A DNA stretch of 64,000 bases from Enterococcus asini ATCC 700915. Lineage in GTDB: Bacteria; Bacillota; Bacilli; Lactobacillales; Enterococcaceae. The position numbers were made by a program, and so were the translations under genes. Shown one piece after another: positions 48,487 to 56,893 of this stretch. Below the pieces are notes generated by a model that was not told where the DNA came from, searched no databases, and worked only from the letters and a program-made list of their open reading frames with translations. The stretch covers positions 124,001 to 188,000 of the forward strand of contig NZ_ASVU01000001.1 of NCBI RefSeq assembly GCF_000407365.1. Direction: 5' to 3'. How positions within the stretch are numbered: the stretch's first letter is position 1; each line of letters opens with the position of its first letter.

Positions 48487-50898
48487 TTACTTTCCTTTCT
48501 TCTTGACTCCTTTGTAGAAAGGTTTTTTCGCGCCTTTTTTCCCGTTTGGCTTTTTCCCGGATTTTCCAGACTGGGTGAATCCGGCGTTTTTCTTGCCTTT
48601 TCCGCTCTTCTCTTTCCCTTTGCCTGGTTTTTCCTTAGTTTTACCTTGGTCCTTGAAATTGCCTTTTTTCCGGTTATTTCGTTGATTCTTTTCACGACTG
48701 CGTCGGCGTTTGCGATTTTCTTGTCGCACAATCGGCGTTACTTCTTCGGCTTCCACCAATTCAAAGTCGATTTCTTGAGTTACCGGATCAGCCTTAGTTA
48801 CTTTGACTTTGACTTTCTGACCGATTTTAAAGGTGACTCCAGTACGTTCTCCTACTAGCGCCAGCTGGGTTTCCATAAAATGGAAATAATCTTGTTTCAA
48901 ATTGGTAATGTGAATCATGCCTTCGATAGTATTGGGCAATTCCACAAAGAGCCCAAAACGCACCACGGAACTGACGATGCCTTCGAATTCTTCGCCGATA
49001 TGAGCCGCCATGTATTCGGCTTTCTTCATACCGTCGACTTCCCGCTCACAATCCACCGCTCGTCGTTCCATTTGCGAACTGTGGACGGCGATTTCCGGTA
49101 GTTTTTCTGCCCATTTTTCTTGATTTTCCTTGCTGCTATCTTTTCCATACGCACGAATCAAGCGGTGGACGATTAAATCCGGATACCGACGAATGGGAGA
49201 AGTAAAGTGGGTGTAGTACTCCGCCCCTAATCCGTAGTGGCCGTAATTGACCTCTGAGTACTTCGCCTGCTGCATGGAGCGCAAGAGCATCGTATTTACC
49301 ACAAAGGATTCCGGTTTGTCGGCTACTTCTTCCACAATTCTTTTCAAATCCGTTGGGGTAATGCTACCTTTGGTGGTCTTGATAACCAAACCTAGAGTCG
49401 CCGCAAAATCAAAGAAACGACGCAACTTGTCTTCTTTAGGCTCTTCATGAATCCGATACAAAAACGGCAAGCGACGTTTATTGAAGTGCTCCGCCACAGT
49501 TTCATTGGCCGCTAACATAAAGGACTCAATTAGCTTTTCCCCGACGCCACGACTGCGTAATAAAATTGCTTCTGGATGCCCTACCTCGTCTACTACCACT
49601 TGGGCTTCCCGGTCTTCAAAGGAAACCGCACCGCGCCGCTCCCGCATAGCCGTCAAAATCTCGTGGAGCTCCGCCATGGTTTCAAACATGGAAACTAGCG
49701 CTTGATATCGTTCCATGGTTTCCGGATTACGGTCTTCCAGAATTTCATTGACGCTAGTATAGGTCATGCGCTCTGTAGTTTGGATGATGCTCTGGAAGAT
49801 TTCATGATGCACGACTTTTCCTTGAGGATCAATCTCCATTTCGCAGCTCATGGTCAAACGAGGCACTTTCGGATTCAAAGAACAGATACCATTGGATAGA
49901 CGGTGGGGAATCATAGGAATCACTCGATCCGTCAAATAGACACTGGTTCCTCTCTCAAATGCTTCTCGATCTAGGGGGCTATCCTCCGTCACGTAATAGG
50001 AAACATCTGCAATATGCACTCCTAAGAAATAATTGCCATTGGCTAACTTGTGCACAGTTACCGCGTCATCTAAGTCTTTGGCATCGGCCCCATCAATGGT
50101 AACCACCGTCTGATCTCGCAAATCCCGGCGTTCAGGAAACGCTGTGGGATCGATAGCATCTGGTACTTGATCCGCTTGCTTCAAAACATCTTCAGGAAAC
50201 TCCATGGGAATCCCATGGGCAACCACGATGGACAAAATATCCATACCTGGATCGTTTTTGTGACCTAAGACGCTTGTTACTAAACCTTCTAAACTGGTCC
50301 CGTAGCCTTTTTCCGGATAGTGGGTGATTTCCACTTGAACCACACTGCCATCTACCGGACGAATTCCTTCGGCGGCCACAAAGATTTGAAACGCGGCAAG
50401 CTTTTTATCCTTGGGTTTTACCACACCATACAAATCGGTCTCGGCAATCTCTTCCTCAGAAAAAAGCGTAAACTCCCCTACTAACTGGGTAAAGCCTCGC
50501 TTGCGTACTTCCACGACTTTGCCCTCGGGCCCTTTTTGTTTAAAAGGATCTGCCACAGCAAGGATGTCCACTGCCACCGTGTCTCCATCCATGGCATAGC
50601 CCGTGTGTTCCTTGCTAATGTAGATATCCTCTTCCTCGTCATCGTAATGCACAAAGCCAAAGCCTCGTTCATTTCCTCGGAAGGTGCCCTCTAATAAGAC
50701 ATTTTCTGGAGGCAATTGAATCTTGCCTTTTTTGGTAAATACCAGACTGCCATCGTGTTCCATGACGGCCAAGGTTTGAACTAAGCGTTTGTAGTCGGCG
50801 CTCTTTTGCAGGCCGAGACCTGCTGCCAGTTCTTCTGGAGAGAGACTGTTTTTTGAACTATTCGCTAGAAATTGGCGAATCTGCTCTGTTATATTCAC
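48487..50898 (-). CDS. rnr: Ribonuclease R
   Basis: An 803-residue 3'-5' exoribonuclease. It has an N-terminal winged helix, cold-shock domains (GFGFVHYDDEEEDIYIS), and the RNB catalytic domain with TIDGADAKDLDDAVTVHKL containing the Asp cluster, HIADVSYYV and FTSPIRRYPDL. An S1 domain (GEEFEGIVSSVVRFGLFVEL) follows, then a long Lys/Gly-rich basic tail of about 75 residues. The start is GTG at 50898, overlapping the esterase stop as TAGTG, which suggests coupled translation. Confidence 0.96.
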   Translation of the reverse strand: MNITEQIRQFLANSSKNSLSPEELAAGLGLQKSADYKRLVQTLAVMEHDGSLVFTKKGKIQLPPENVLLEGTFRGNERGFGFVHYDDEEEDIYISKEHTGYAMDGDTVAVDILAVADPFKQKGPEGKVVEVRKRGFTQLVGEFTLFSEEEIAETDLYGVVKPKDKKLAAFQIFVAAEGIRPVDGSVVQVEITHYPEKGYGTSLEGLVTSVLGHKNDPGMDILSIVVAHGIPMEFPEDVLKQADQVPDAIDPTAFPERRDLRDQTVVTIDGADAKDLDDAVTVHKLANGNYFLGVHIADVSYYVTEDSPLDREAFERGTSVYLTDRVIPMIPHRLSNGICSLNPKVPRLTMSCEMEIDPQGKVVHHEIFQSIIQTTERMTYTSVNEILEDRNPETMERYQALVSMFETMAELHEILTAMRERRGAVSFEDREAQVVVDEVGHPEAILLRSRGVGEKLIESFMLAANETVAEHFNKRRLPFLYRIHEEPKEDKLRRFFDFAATLGLVIKTTKGSITPTDLKRIVEEVADKPESFVVNTMLLRSMQQAKYSEVNYGHYGLGAEYYTHFTSPIRRYPDLIVHRLIRAYGKDSSKENQEKWAEKLPEIAVHSSQMERRAVDCEREVDGMKKAEYMAAHIGEEFEGIVSSVVRFGLFVELPNTIEGMIHITNLKQDYFHFMETQLALVGERTGVTFKIGQKVKVKVTKADPVTQEIDFELVEAEEVTPIVRQENRKRRRSREKNQRNNRKKGNFKDQGKTKEKPGKGKEKSGKGKKNAGFTQSGKSGKKPNGKKGAKKPFYKGVKKKGK

Positions 50899-51653
50899 TA
50901 GTTTTCCTCATTCCAAGTCAGATTTTCGATAAATTGCCCCACTGTTGCCTCAAACTGCTGGTGTTCTGCCGCTACCGTAATCACATGGCCACTTTTGGCA
51001 AACCAATGAAAGCTCGCGTCGGTTTGGGACAAGGCCTGAAGGGTGCGATAGGCAGTGGTGGGATCGATCATTTGATCCGCTCCCCCTTGGGCAATATAGA
51101 CCGGTTGTGTTACATTTGGTAATTTTTGAGCTGCTTTAGCCGCCAAATTTTCGATGGCTTGTAGCTGCTCTGGTTGGCGGGCTGCTAGCTGTTCCAAGCG
51201 CTCTTTAGCGACAGATTGTGCTAAGCCTTGTTTGCGATAGACTCCTTCACTGTAACGCAAAAAGCTTTCAGTAACCCGATTGCTTCCTGGAAACAGCGGC
51301 GAGCAAAAAACACCTCCGGCGATAATTGCCGGATCGTCTTCCGTTAGTAAATCCATGGCTAAAATCCCACCCATAGACAGTCCGAAGACCGCCAGCTGAG
51401 TGATTCCTTCGTTTTTCAAGTAGGCCACGCTATCGCGAACATCTTGGCGCCACTGTTCCACCGAAGCAGTTAAAATATCGAGTGGCTCTAACGTACCATG
51501 CCCGGATAAAATCGGTGCATAAACTGTGTAATTGGCTTTTTCCAAAGAACGGGCCAACATGCGGACGTCATTGGCACTTCCGGAATAGGCGTGAAGTAAT
51601 AAAACGCCTCGCTGACTTTTCTTACTATAAAAAGGTTTTGGTAAGTTTTCCAT
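50898..51653 (-). CDS. Alpha/beta-hydrolase carboxylesterase (Est/YvaK-like)
   Basis: A 251-residue serine hydrolase. Oxyanion region LLLHAYSGSANDVR, nucleophile elbow GLSMGG, acid residue near AQGGADQMIDPTTA and catalytic His in KSGHVITVA. It is the carboxylesterase normally found between secG and rnr in Firmicutes. The ATG at 51653 follows GGAGG by about 8 nt; a TTG directly before it is less likely. Confidence 0.92.
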   Translation of the reverse strand: MENLPKPFYSKKSQRGVLLLHAYSGSANDVRMLARSLEKANYTVYAPILSGHGTLEPLDILTASVEQWRQDVRDSVAYLKNEGITQLAVFGLSMGGILAMDLLTEDDPAIIAGGVFCSPLFPGSNRVTESFLRYSEGVYRKQGLAQSVAKERLEQLAARQPEQLQAIENLAAKAAQKLPNVTQPVYIAQGGADQMIDPTTAYRTLQALSQTDASFHWFAKSGHVITVAAEHQQFEATVGQFIENLTWNEEN

Positions 51654-51752
51654 CAAACCACCTCCCAGCTCATTTTATCATAGACCTGTTGCAAACCGTT
51701 ACCCATTCGCCGTCTGCTACCTTAACTTCGCGTTTTTCACTACACCGCATAT

Positions 51753-51785
51753 AAAAAAACCGCGACCTTTTTGGCAAGGTCACGG
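51753..51785 (-). terminator. Terminator between secG and the esterase
   Basis: CCGCGACCTT (51760-51769) pairs with AAGGTCACGG (51776-51785) with one mismatch, followed on the minus strand by seven Ts. Confidence 0.8.
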
Positions 51786-51796
51786 TATCCAAGTGC

Positions 51797-52033
51797 TTAT
51801 TTTGATGACAAAATCGCCAAGACGAACAAAAGAATCATCCAGACTCCGCTCATCACAGCCGTTGCCCGCTGCATGACAGCTTCAAAGCCACGAGCTTTTT
51901 GTTTACCGAAAAGTTCGCCTGCCCCACCGCTAAATGCGCTGGCTGCACTATTTTGTTTGCTTGGTTGCATCATAACGGCAATAATGATCAAAATCGATAA
52001 GACGATGACCACTGCCAAGAGAAAGTTATACAT
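51797..52033 (-). CDS. secG: Preprotein translocase subunit SecG
   Basis: A 78-residue protein with two membrane helices (about residues 3-22 and 56-75) and the SecG linker SAASAFSGGAGELFGKQKARGFEAV, given here as AFSGGAGELFG. It assists SecYE. First gene of secG-est-rnr-smpB. Confidence 0.95.
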   Translation of the reverse strand: MYNFLLAVVIVLSILIIIAVMMQPSKQNSAASAFSGGAGELFGKQKARGFEAVMQRATAVMSGVWMILLFVLAILSSK

Positions 52034-52132
52034 TGCGCGCTAGCTCCCTTCCTTGGAAAATACGTCTCTCTTACTTTAGCATATTCCCACAAATTTGGCT
52101 AGACACAATTCAGGGTTCAACCTGCTGAAAGG

Positions 52133-52408
52133 CTATTTCCGTAAGACGTCGCCGTACTCTGGTTTTTCGGCGAATTCTTTTTTCGCAAATGGGCACAAGG
52201 GCAAGACTTTCAAGTTTTTTTCACGAGCCATTTCTACCCCAGCTGCTACTAACTGTTGCGCGTATTGGTGACCGCGATACGCATCGTCCACAAAAGTATG
52301 ATCGATGATGATTAAGTCGTCCCCGGCTTGGGACCACGTCATTTCACCGGCTTCTTGGCCGTCGTCGGTTAACAATACCATGCGATTTTTTTCTTCTTTG
52401 ATTTCCAT
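52133..52408 (-). CDS. YjdJ-like GNAT-type acetyltransferase
   Basis: A 91-residue single-domain protein of the small 'Gcn5-related N-acetyltransferase' type: DLIIIDHTFVDDAYRGHQYAQQLV near residue 38-60 has the acetyl-CoA loop, then VLPLCPFAKKEF. I chose the ATG at 52408 (MEIKEEKN) because it matches the usual start of the family and GTAGG lies upstream; an ATG at 52435 is possible. It follows the YjdI-like gene by 42 bp. The pair resembles E. coli yjdI-yjdJ. Function unknown. Confidence 0.8.
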   Translation of the reverse strand: MEIKEEKNRMVLLTDDGQEAGEMTWSQAGDDLIIIDHTFVDDAYRGHQYAQQLVAAGVEMAREKNLKVLPLCPFAKKEFAEKPEYGDVLRK

Positions 52409-52450
52409 ATTTAGCCTACTTTCTAGGAAGTTCATCCTTCCTGGTCATTC

Positions 52451-52720
52451 TTATTGGTCTTTTCGTACAAACTTTAGCGCGCCTGTTGGGCAAGTATTAA
52501 TAACCCGGGCATCGTCAGCTGCATCCCCATTATCTGGTAAAATCCATGGTTTCCGGCCGACTTCGAAGACCGCACCATTCCCCCGGACACAGTTGCCCAC
52601 GTGCGCACAAATGTCTTTGTTGTAATAAATATCGATATCTTTGCCAGTATATTTCCGATACCCTTGAGCCAGCAATGATTCTTCCGTTGTTGCTTGCCCA
52701 CCAATCTTGTTGCCTTCCAT
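52451..52720 (-). CDS. YjdI-like divergent 4Fe-4S ferredoxin-type protein (Fer4_19)
   Basis: An 89-residue protein. The mono-cluster motif is ICAHVGNCVRG near residue 43 with a distal CPTGAL near 80, the pattern of the Fer4_19/YjdI family (CxHxGxC...CPTGA). The ATG at 52720 has GGGGG 7 nt upstream, while an ATG at 52738 lacks this. Its promoter is seen at 52815-52843. Electron-transfer or iron-sulfur sensing roles are possible. Confidence 0.85.
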   Translation of the reverse strand: MEGNKIGGQATTEESLLAQGYRKYTGKDIDIYYNKDICAHVGNCVRGNGAVFEVGRKPWILPDNGDAADDARVINTCPTGALKFVRKDQ

Positions 52721-52814
52721 GAAAAGTCCCCCATTCAACTTGTTTTATTTAATTTTTCCCTACTTTGGCAAAGGAACACGAGGATAACATAAGCTCATGG
52801 CCCTCTGTATCTTC

Positions 52815-52843
52815 ATTCTAGTGAGGGCTGAAAAAAAACGCAA
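52815..52843 (-). promoter_or_regulatory. Promoter of the yjdI-yjdJ-like pair
   Basis: On the minus strand TTGCGT (52838-52843), 17-bp spacer, TAGAAT (52815-52820). Confidence 0.65.
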
Positions 52844-52892
52844 GTAATTACCTTTTTGACAGCTTTTCTAAGGTTTCCCTGAAAAGTACAAA

Positions 52893-52956
52893 CAGCCAAT
52901 CAAGACTCGCTCACCTCCTGATAACAAATACCAAGGGATAGCTTCTTGATTGGCTG
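52893..52956 (-). other. Long inverted repeat downstream of the hydrolase gene
   Basis: CAGCCAATCAAGA (52893-52905) pairs over 13 bp with TCTTGATTGGCTG (52944-52956), around a 38-nt loop. On the minus strand the loop contains AGGAGGTGAG. It starts 10 bp after the hydrolase stop and may be a 3' structure or terminator; the minus-strand tail is only moderately T-rich. Confidence 0.6.
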
Positions 52957-52965
52957 ACAATGACT

Positions 52966-53925
52966 TTATTTAGTGTACTGTTGGATAAAAGCAAAGACCG
53001 CATCCCAATATTCCGTAGCTTTTTGCTCCTTGGCCTCCAGGTGCCCACATTCGGCAAAAGTTCGAGTTTCTGCTGGACCGGCGCTGGCTTTAGCCAATGC
53101 CCCGAGTTCTTTCACCGGGACGAATTGATCCTCTTGCCCGTGTAAGAGTAAGATTGGCAAATGATTGCTACCTAACTGCCGCGTCACCGAAGCTCGAATC
53201 AAGGAATAGCCAACTTTTCTTCTAGCGTAGCGATTGGCTAAGACCATAAATCGACTCACAGGGTACTTGGTATAGCGACGCAGTAACCATTTGAACTCAC
53301 TGTATACGGAAGTAAAGCTACTGTCGGCGATAATCAGCTTTACTTGCGGGGGGAGTTTTTCCCCACTGGCCATTAATGCACTGGCACCACCAATCGAACA
53401 GCCATGGAGCAAAATCTCGGCTTCTGCGTCTTGGACCAAGATGGCGTCAATCCATTGAAGCAAATCCAAGCGGTCCAGCCAGCCTAAACCGATAGTCTGG
53501 CCTTCACTTCGCCCATGCCCTCGCAAATCTGGCACTAAGACATTGTAGCCTTTTTCATAGTAGACTTGTGCCACGTCGTTCATATCTTGAAACCCAGTAC
53601 TGCGATAGCCATGTAAAGCAATCACCCAACGATGTCCCGGTTGGGTAAACGTTGCCGCCACCAGTTTTAAACGATCCTCTGAGGTAATCCGCCAAGTTTT
53701 TTCTTGCAACCAAAACGTCGCATCCGCCTCATCTTCTTCATCCGTTCGCTTTTGCCACGCTTGATCAAAGAGCGCTGCGCCTTCCGTAGCAAACCAGTCA
53801 TTCCCCCGGTCCACTGCTGCATTCACATAAAACTGCGCCCAGCGATTTAGATACAATACACCTGCAATCAACAGGAGAATTACTACTATTAAAATGCCCC
53901 CTAGAAGCAAAAGCCAATTTCCCAT
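52966..53925 (-). CDS. Membrane-anchored alpha/beta hydrolase
   Basis: A 319-residue protein. One N-terminal membrane helix (residues 3-25) anchors a hydrolase domain with ALHGYRSTG (oxyanion), LVPDLRGHGRSEG, nucleophile elbow HGCSIGGAS (GxSxG), acid in HGQEDQFVP and His in ECGHLEA. It resembles the YqkD family of secreted or anchored hydrolases. I chose the ATG at 53925 with AGGGTG upstream; a frame from 53994 adds residues with no ribosome site. Substrate unknown. Confidence 0.88.
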   Translation of the reverse strand: MGNWLLLLGGILIVVILLLIAGVLYLNRWAQFYVNAAVDRGNDWFATEGAALFDQAWQKRTDEEDEADATFWLQEKTWRITSEDRLKLVAATFTQPGHRWVIALHGYRSTGFQDMNDVAQVYYEKGYNVLVPDLRGHGRSEGQTIGLGWLDRLDLLQWIDAILVQDAEAEILLHGCSIGGASALMASGEKLPPQVKLIIADSSFTSVYSEFKWLLRRYTKYPVSRFMVLANRYARRKVGYSLIRASVTRQLGSNHLPILLLHGQEDQFVPVKELGALAKASAGPAETRTFAECGHLEAKEQKATEYWDAVFAFIQQYTK

Positions 53926-54075
53926 TTCGTCACCCTCGTTAATTTGTCTGGATTCAGTGTACCATGGTTTTTCCCTGACACCAAAAAGGAACAAAATGTT
54001 CTTTAGAAGAGCTTAATGATTACAAATAACGTATACTAATAAGCATAAAAATAAATTACAGAAAGTAGGGATCTC

Positions 54076-54777
54076 ATGCAGTATCGACTCACTTCACAAT
54101 CCGTCTTTCCTTTAGTCGAAGTCACGTTAGCAAAAGGGGAAGCACTTCAATTGGAATCTGGTGCCATGGTCTATCACAATGGCCAAATCAGCTTGGAAGG
54201 CCATATGAATGCCAATGGCAAAAAAGGCATTGGTGGCGCTTTACGAGCACTAGGGCGCTCCGTTACCAGTGGGGAAAGTTTCTTTATTACCACCGCCACC
54301 GGGTTAGCAGACGACGCTTTGATTGCCATTGCCCCTGGCACGCCGGGAACGATTCGGGAATTAGCCATCGGTAGTGAACAATGGCGCTTAAACACCGGAG
54401 CTTATTTAGCCGCCGAAAGTAGCGTCCAGTATGAAATGGTACGCCAAAGCATCAGCGGCGCTCTTTTAGGAGGCACAGGTGGCCTCTTCGTGATGGAAAC
54501 CAAAGGCAGTGGACGGATGTTGATTTCCGGTTACGGGGATATCGTCGAAGTAACCTTAGACGGCAATCAGCCACTAGTGGTAGACAACCACCACGTCTTA
54601 GCTTGGAGTGCTAGCTTAGATTACCAAATCCAAGTAGCTTCTGGAACTTTTGGCTTTAAGACTGGGGAAGGCTTGGTCAACAGCTTCTCTGGTAAAGGTA
54701 CCGTTTTGATTCAAAGCCGCAACGTGGAAGCTTTAGCGGGACTCTTGGATCCTTACATTACAAAAAGTAGCAACTAA
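54076..54777 (+). CDS. AIM24-family (TIGR00266) beta-helix protein
   Basis: A 233-residue soluble protein with the features VEVTLAKGEALQLESGAMVYH, LRALGRSVTSGESFFITTAT and LFVMETKGSGRMLISGYGDI, each given as part of a longer run. These belong to the AIM24/TIGR00266 family of tryptophan RNA-binding attenuator-like beta proteins of unknown role. A TATACT -10 lies about 45 bp upstream without a clear -35. A long terminator follows. Confidence 0.85.
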   Translation: MQYRLTSQSVFPLVEVTLAKGEALQLESGAMVYHNGQISLEGHMNANGKKGIGGALRALGRSVTSGESFFITTATGLADDALIAIAPGTPGTIRELAIGSEQWRLNTGAYLAAESSVQYEMVRQSISGALLGGTGGLFVMETKGSGRMLISGYGDIVEVTLDGNQPLVVDNHHVLAWSASLDYQIQVASGTFGFKTGEGLVNSFSGKGTVLIQSRNVEALAGLLDPYITKSSN

Positions 54778-54802
54778 GTTTTGAGCTCGATTGCTTTTAG
54801 GG

Positions 54803-54866
54803 CTTGCGACACATTCTAGTTTCTCTATAGAAGAGACCGCTAGATGTGTTGCAAGACCCTTTTTTT
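54803..54866 (+). terminator. Terminator after the AIM24 gene
   Basis: A 16-bp imperfect stem (54803-54819 with 54840-54855) with an inner TCTCT/AGAGA arm, then a run of seven Ts. The T-run overlaps the -35 of the pyruvate oxidase promoter. Confidence 0.85.
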
Positions 54867-54893
54867 GTACTTTTTGCTAGTCCGTCCTACAAT
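54865..54893 (+). promoter_or_regulatory. Pyruvate oxidase promoter
   Basis: TTGTAC (54865-54870), 17-bp spacer, TACAAT (54888-54893), 42 bp before the ATG. No cre site was seen. Confidence 0.8.
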
Positions 54894-54934
54894 GGAATAG
54901 AAGCCTTTAAAATAAAAGAAAGAAGTGAGGAAAA

Positions 54935-56662
54935 ATGGCGAAAGTCGCTGCTGGTGTTGCTATGTTACGGGTGATGAAAGCTTGGGGAATCGATCGGGTA
55001 TACGGGATTCCCGGAGGTTCTTTCAATTCCACCATGGATGCATTGTACAAAGAACAAGGAACGGTAGACTACATCCAAGTTCGTCACGAAGAAGCCGGTG
55101 CCCTAGCCGCTGCGGCAGAAGCAAAACTCTCCGGAAAAATCGCTTGTACCTTTGGCTCGGCTGGTCCTGGAGCCACTCATTTGATCAACGGCCTGTATGA
55201 TGCCAAGATGGATCACGTACCTCTTTTAGTCTTACTAGGCCAAGTGGGCAGCACCTTTATGAACTACAACTATTTCCAAGAAATGAACGAAAATCCCCTT
55301 TACGTGGATGTCAGTGTCTACAATCGCACGGTGATGAATCCCGAAAGTCTCCCTCATGTGGTGGAAGATGCCATCAAAGCCGCTTACAAACACCAAGGAG
55401 TTGCCGTAGTAACCATTCCTGTGGACTACGGGTTTACCGAAATTGAAGATAACTATCACGTGGCTGCGGCTAGCTATCAAACAAGCTTGCCTCAATTAAA
55501 TGAGAAACAACTGGAAAAAGCCTTACCCTATCTTGAAGCTGCCAAACGTCCCGTCCTCTTTATCGGCCAAGGTTTGCGAGGACACGAAGACGTTATTAAA
55601 GAATTTTCGACGCACTTTAGCATGCCCGTGGTCAATGCGGTATTAGCCAAGGGAATTCTAGCCGATACTTTTGAAAATGCTTTGGGTTCCAGTGCTCGTG
55701 TGGCCACTAAGCCTGCCAATGAAGCTTTGGCACTGGCCGATTTAGTCGTCTTTGTAGGTAGTGACATGCCTTTTGCCGGAGCTTTTATCAATCCCGAGGC
55801 GAAAATGATCCAAATCGACATTGATGCAGCGAAATTTGGTCGCCGGCATCCAGCCGATGTGGCAATCCTTGCTGACGGTGGCGAAAGCTTGCGCCGTCTA
55901 GTAGAATTGGGCAAACCTCGACCTAGTGATCACTGGCTAGAAAGCAATCAACAAAACGTCAAAAATTGGCACGCTTGGCGCCATAGTTTCGATGAATTCG
56001 ACGATGGTGGCCTGTTGCGACCAGAACCCGTATACAAAGAAATCAACCGGATTGCCGAAGATGATGCCATCTTCGTAGTGGACGTGGGCAATGTCACCAC
56101 CCACTCCGTTCGTCATCTGGCCCTTAATGGACACCAGGCCTTCACTACCTCTGGCTGGTTTGCCACCATGGGCTACGGAGTTCCCGGGGGCATTGCGGCC
56201 AAGCTCCACTTCCCGGATCGACAAGTCTTCACCATTTCCGGTGACGGTGGCTTTGCTATGAACATGCCGGACATCATCACCCAAGTGAAGTATCAATTGC
56301 CGATTATTAACATCGTTTTGACCAACGATTCCTTTGGCTTTATCCAAGCCGAACAAGAAACTACTAACTCCGCCCTCTTTGGAGTGGACTTAGCCGATGC
56401 CGATTTCGGAAAAGCGTCGGAAGCACTGGGAGCAAAAGGCTTTACCGTTACGAGCTACGATCAATTGGAACCCGCTTTTACCGCCGCCAAAGCAGCCAAG
56501 GGACCCGTTGTCATCGAAGTTAAAATCAAAAATGACAATCCTCTCCCTGTGGAAGCATTGCAATTGGATCCAGATAAATACAGCGCAGAAGAAATTCAAG
56601 CCTTTAAAGACACCTATCAAGTTCATGATATGCCCGTCTTAAAAGAACTGTTAAACCAATAG
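54935..56662 (+). CDS. Pyruvate oxidase (TPP/FAD, SpxB/Pox type)
   Basis: A 575-residue enzyme oxidising pyruvate with O2 and phosphate to acetyl-phosphate, CO2 and H2O2. The N-terminal TPP-pyrimidine domain has GIPGGSFNSTMDAL and the catalytic Glu in RHEEAGALAAAAEAKLSG. The central FAD domain has PVLFIGQGLRG and GSDMPFAG. The C-terminal pyrophosphate domain has GDGGFAMNMPDI ending in NDSFGFIQ, the GDG-x25-N motif. Phosphate-dependent oxidase is favoured over acetolactate synthase by closeness to lactic-acid-bacterium Pox. Own promoter and terminator. Confidence 0.93.
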   Translation: MAKVAAGVAMLRVMKAWGIDRVYGIPGGSFNSTMDALYKEQGTVDYIQVRHEEAGALAAAAEAKLSGKIACTFGSAGPGATHLINGLYDAKMDHVPLLVLLGQVGSTFMNYNYFQEMNENPLYVDVSVYNRTVMNPESLPHVVEDAIKAAYKHQGVAVVTIPVDYGFTEIEDNYHVAAASYQTSLPQLNEKQLEKALPYLEAAKRPVLFIGQGLRGHEDVIKEFSTHFSMPVVNAVLAKGILADTFENALGSSARVATKPANEALALADLVVFVGSDMPFAGAFINPEAKMIQIDIDAAKFGRRHPADVAILADGGESLRRLVELGKPRPSDHWLESNQQNVKNWHAWRHSFDEFDDGGLLRPEPVYKEINRIAEDDAIFVVDVGNVTTHSVRHLALNGHQAFTTSGWFATMGYGVPGGIAAKLHFPDRQVFTISGDGGFAMNMPDIITQVKYQLPIINIVLTNDSFGFIQAEQETTNSALFGVDLADADFGKASEALGAKGFTVTSYDQLEPAFTAAKAAKGPVVIEVKIKNDNPLPVEALQLDPDKYSAEEIQAFKDTYQVHDMPVLKELLNQ

Positions 56663-56671
56663 TTTCCTCTT

Positions 56672-56709
56672 AAAAACACCTTGCCTATCAAATGGCAAGG
56701 TGTTTTTTA
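56672..56709 (+). terminator. Terminator after pyruvate oxidase
   Basis: AAAAACACCTTGCC (56672-56685) pairs with GGCAAGGTGTTTTT (56694-56707), followed by Ts. Confidence 0.9.
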
Positions 56710-56789
56710 TTGCGGTTGAACTGTTTCACCTCTAATGGATTTTCAACTAGACCGATTTTCTAAAAAAGTGAAAATAGCGAAAGTTTGCA

Positions 56790-56818
56790 TTTACAAATCT
56801 TGTTTTCATCAGTATGAT
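56790..56818 (+). promoter_or_regulatory. fbp promoter
   Basis: TTTACA (56790-56795), 17-bp spacer, TATGAT (56813-56818). Confidence 0.75.
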
Positions 56819-56893
56819 TAGGTTATTATCTAAAGCTAGACAAGTTAACCATTTCAAAACAAGCGAAGCAATCACTGTGTTAGGAGGAAACTG

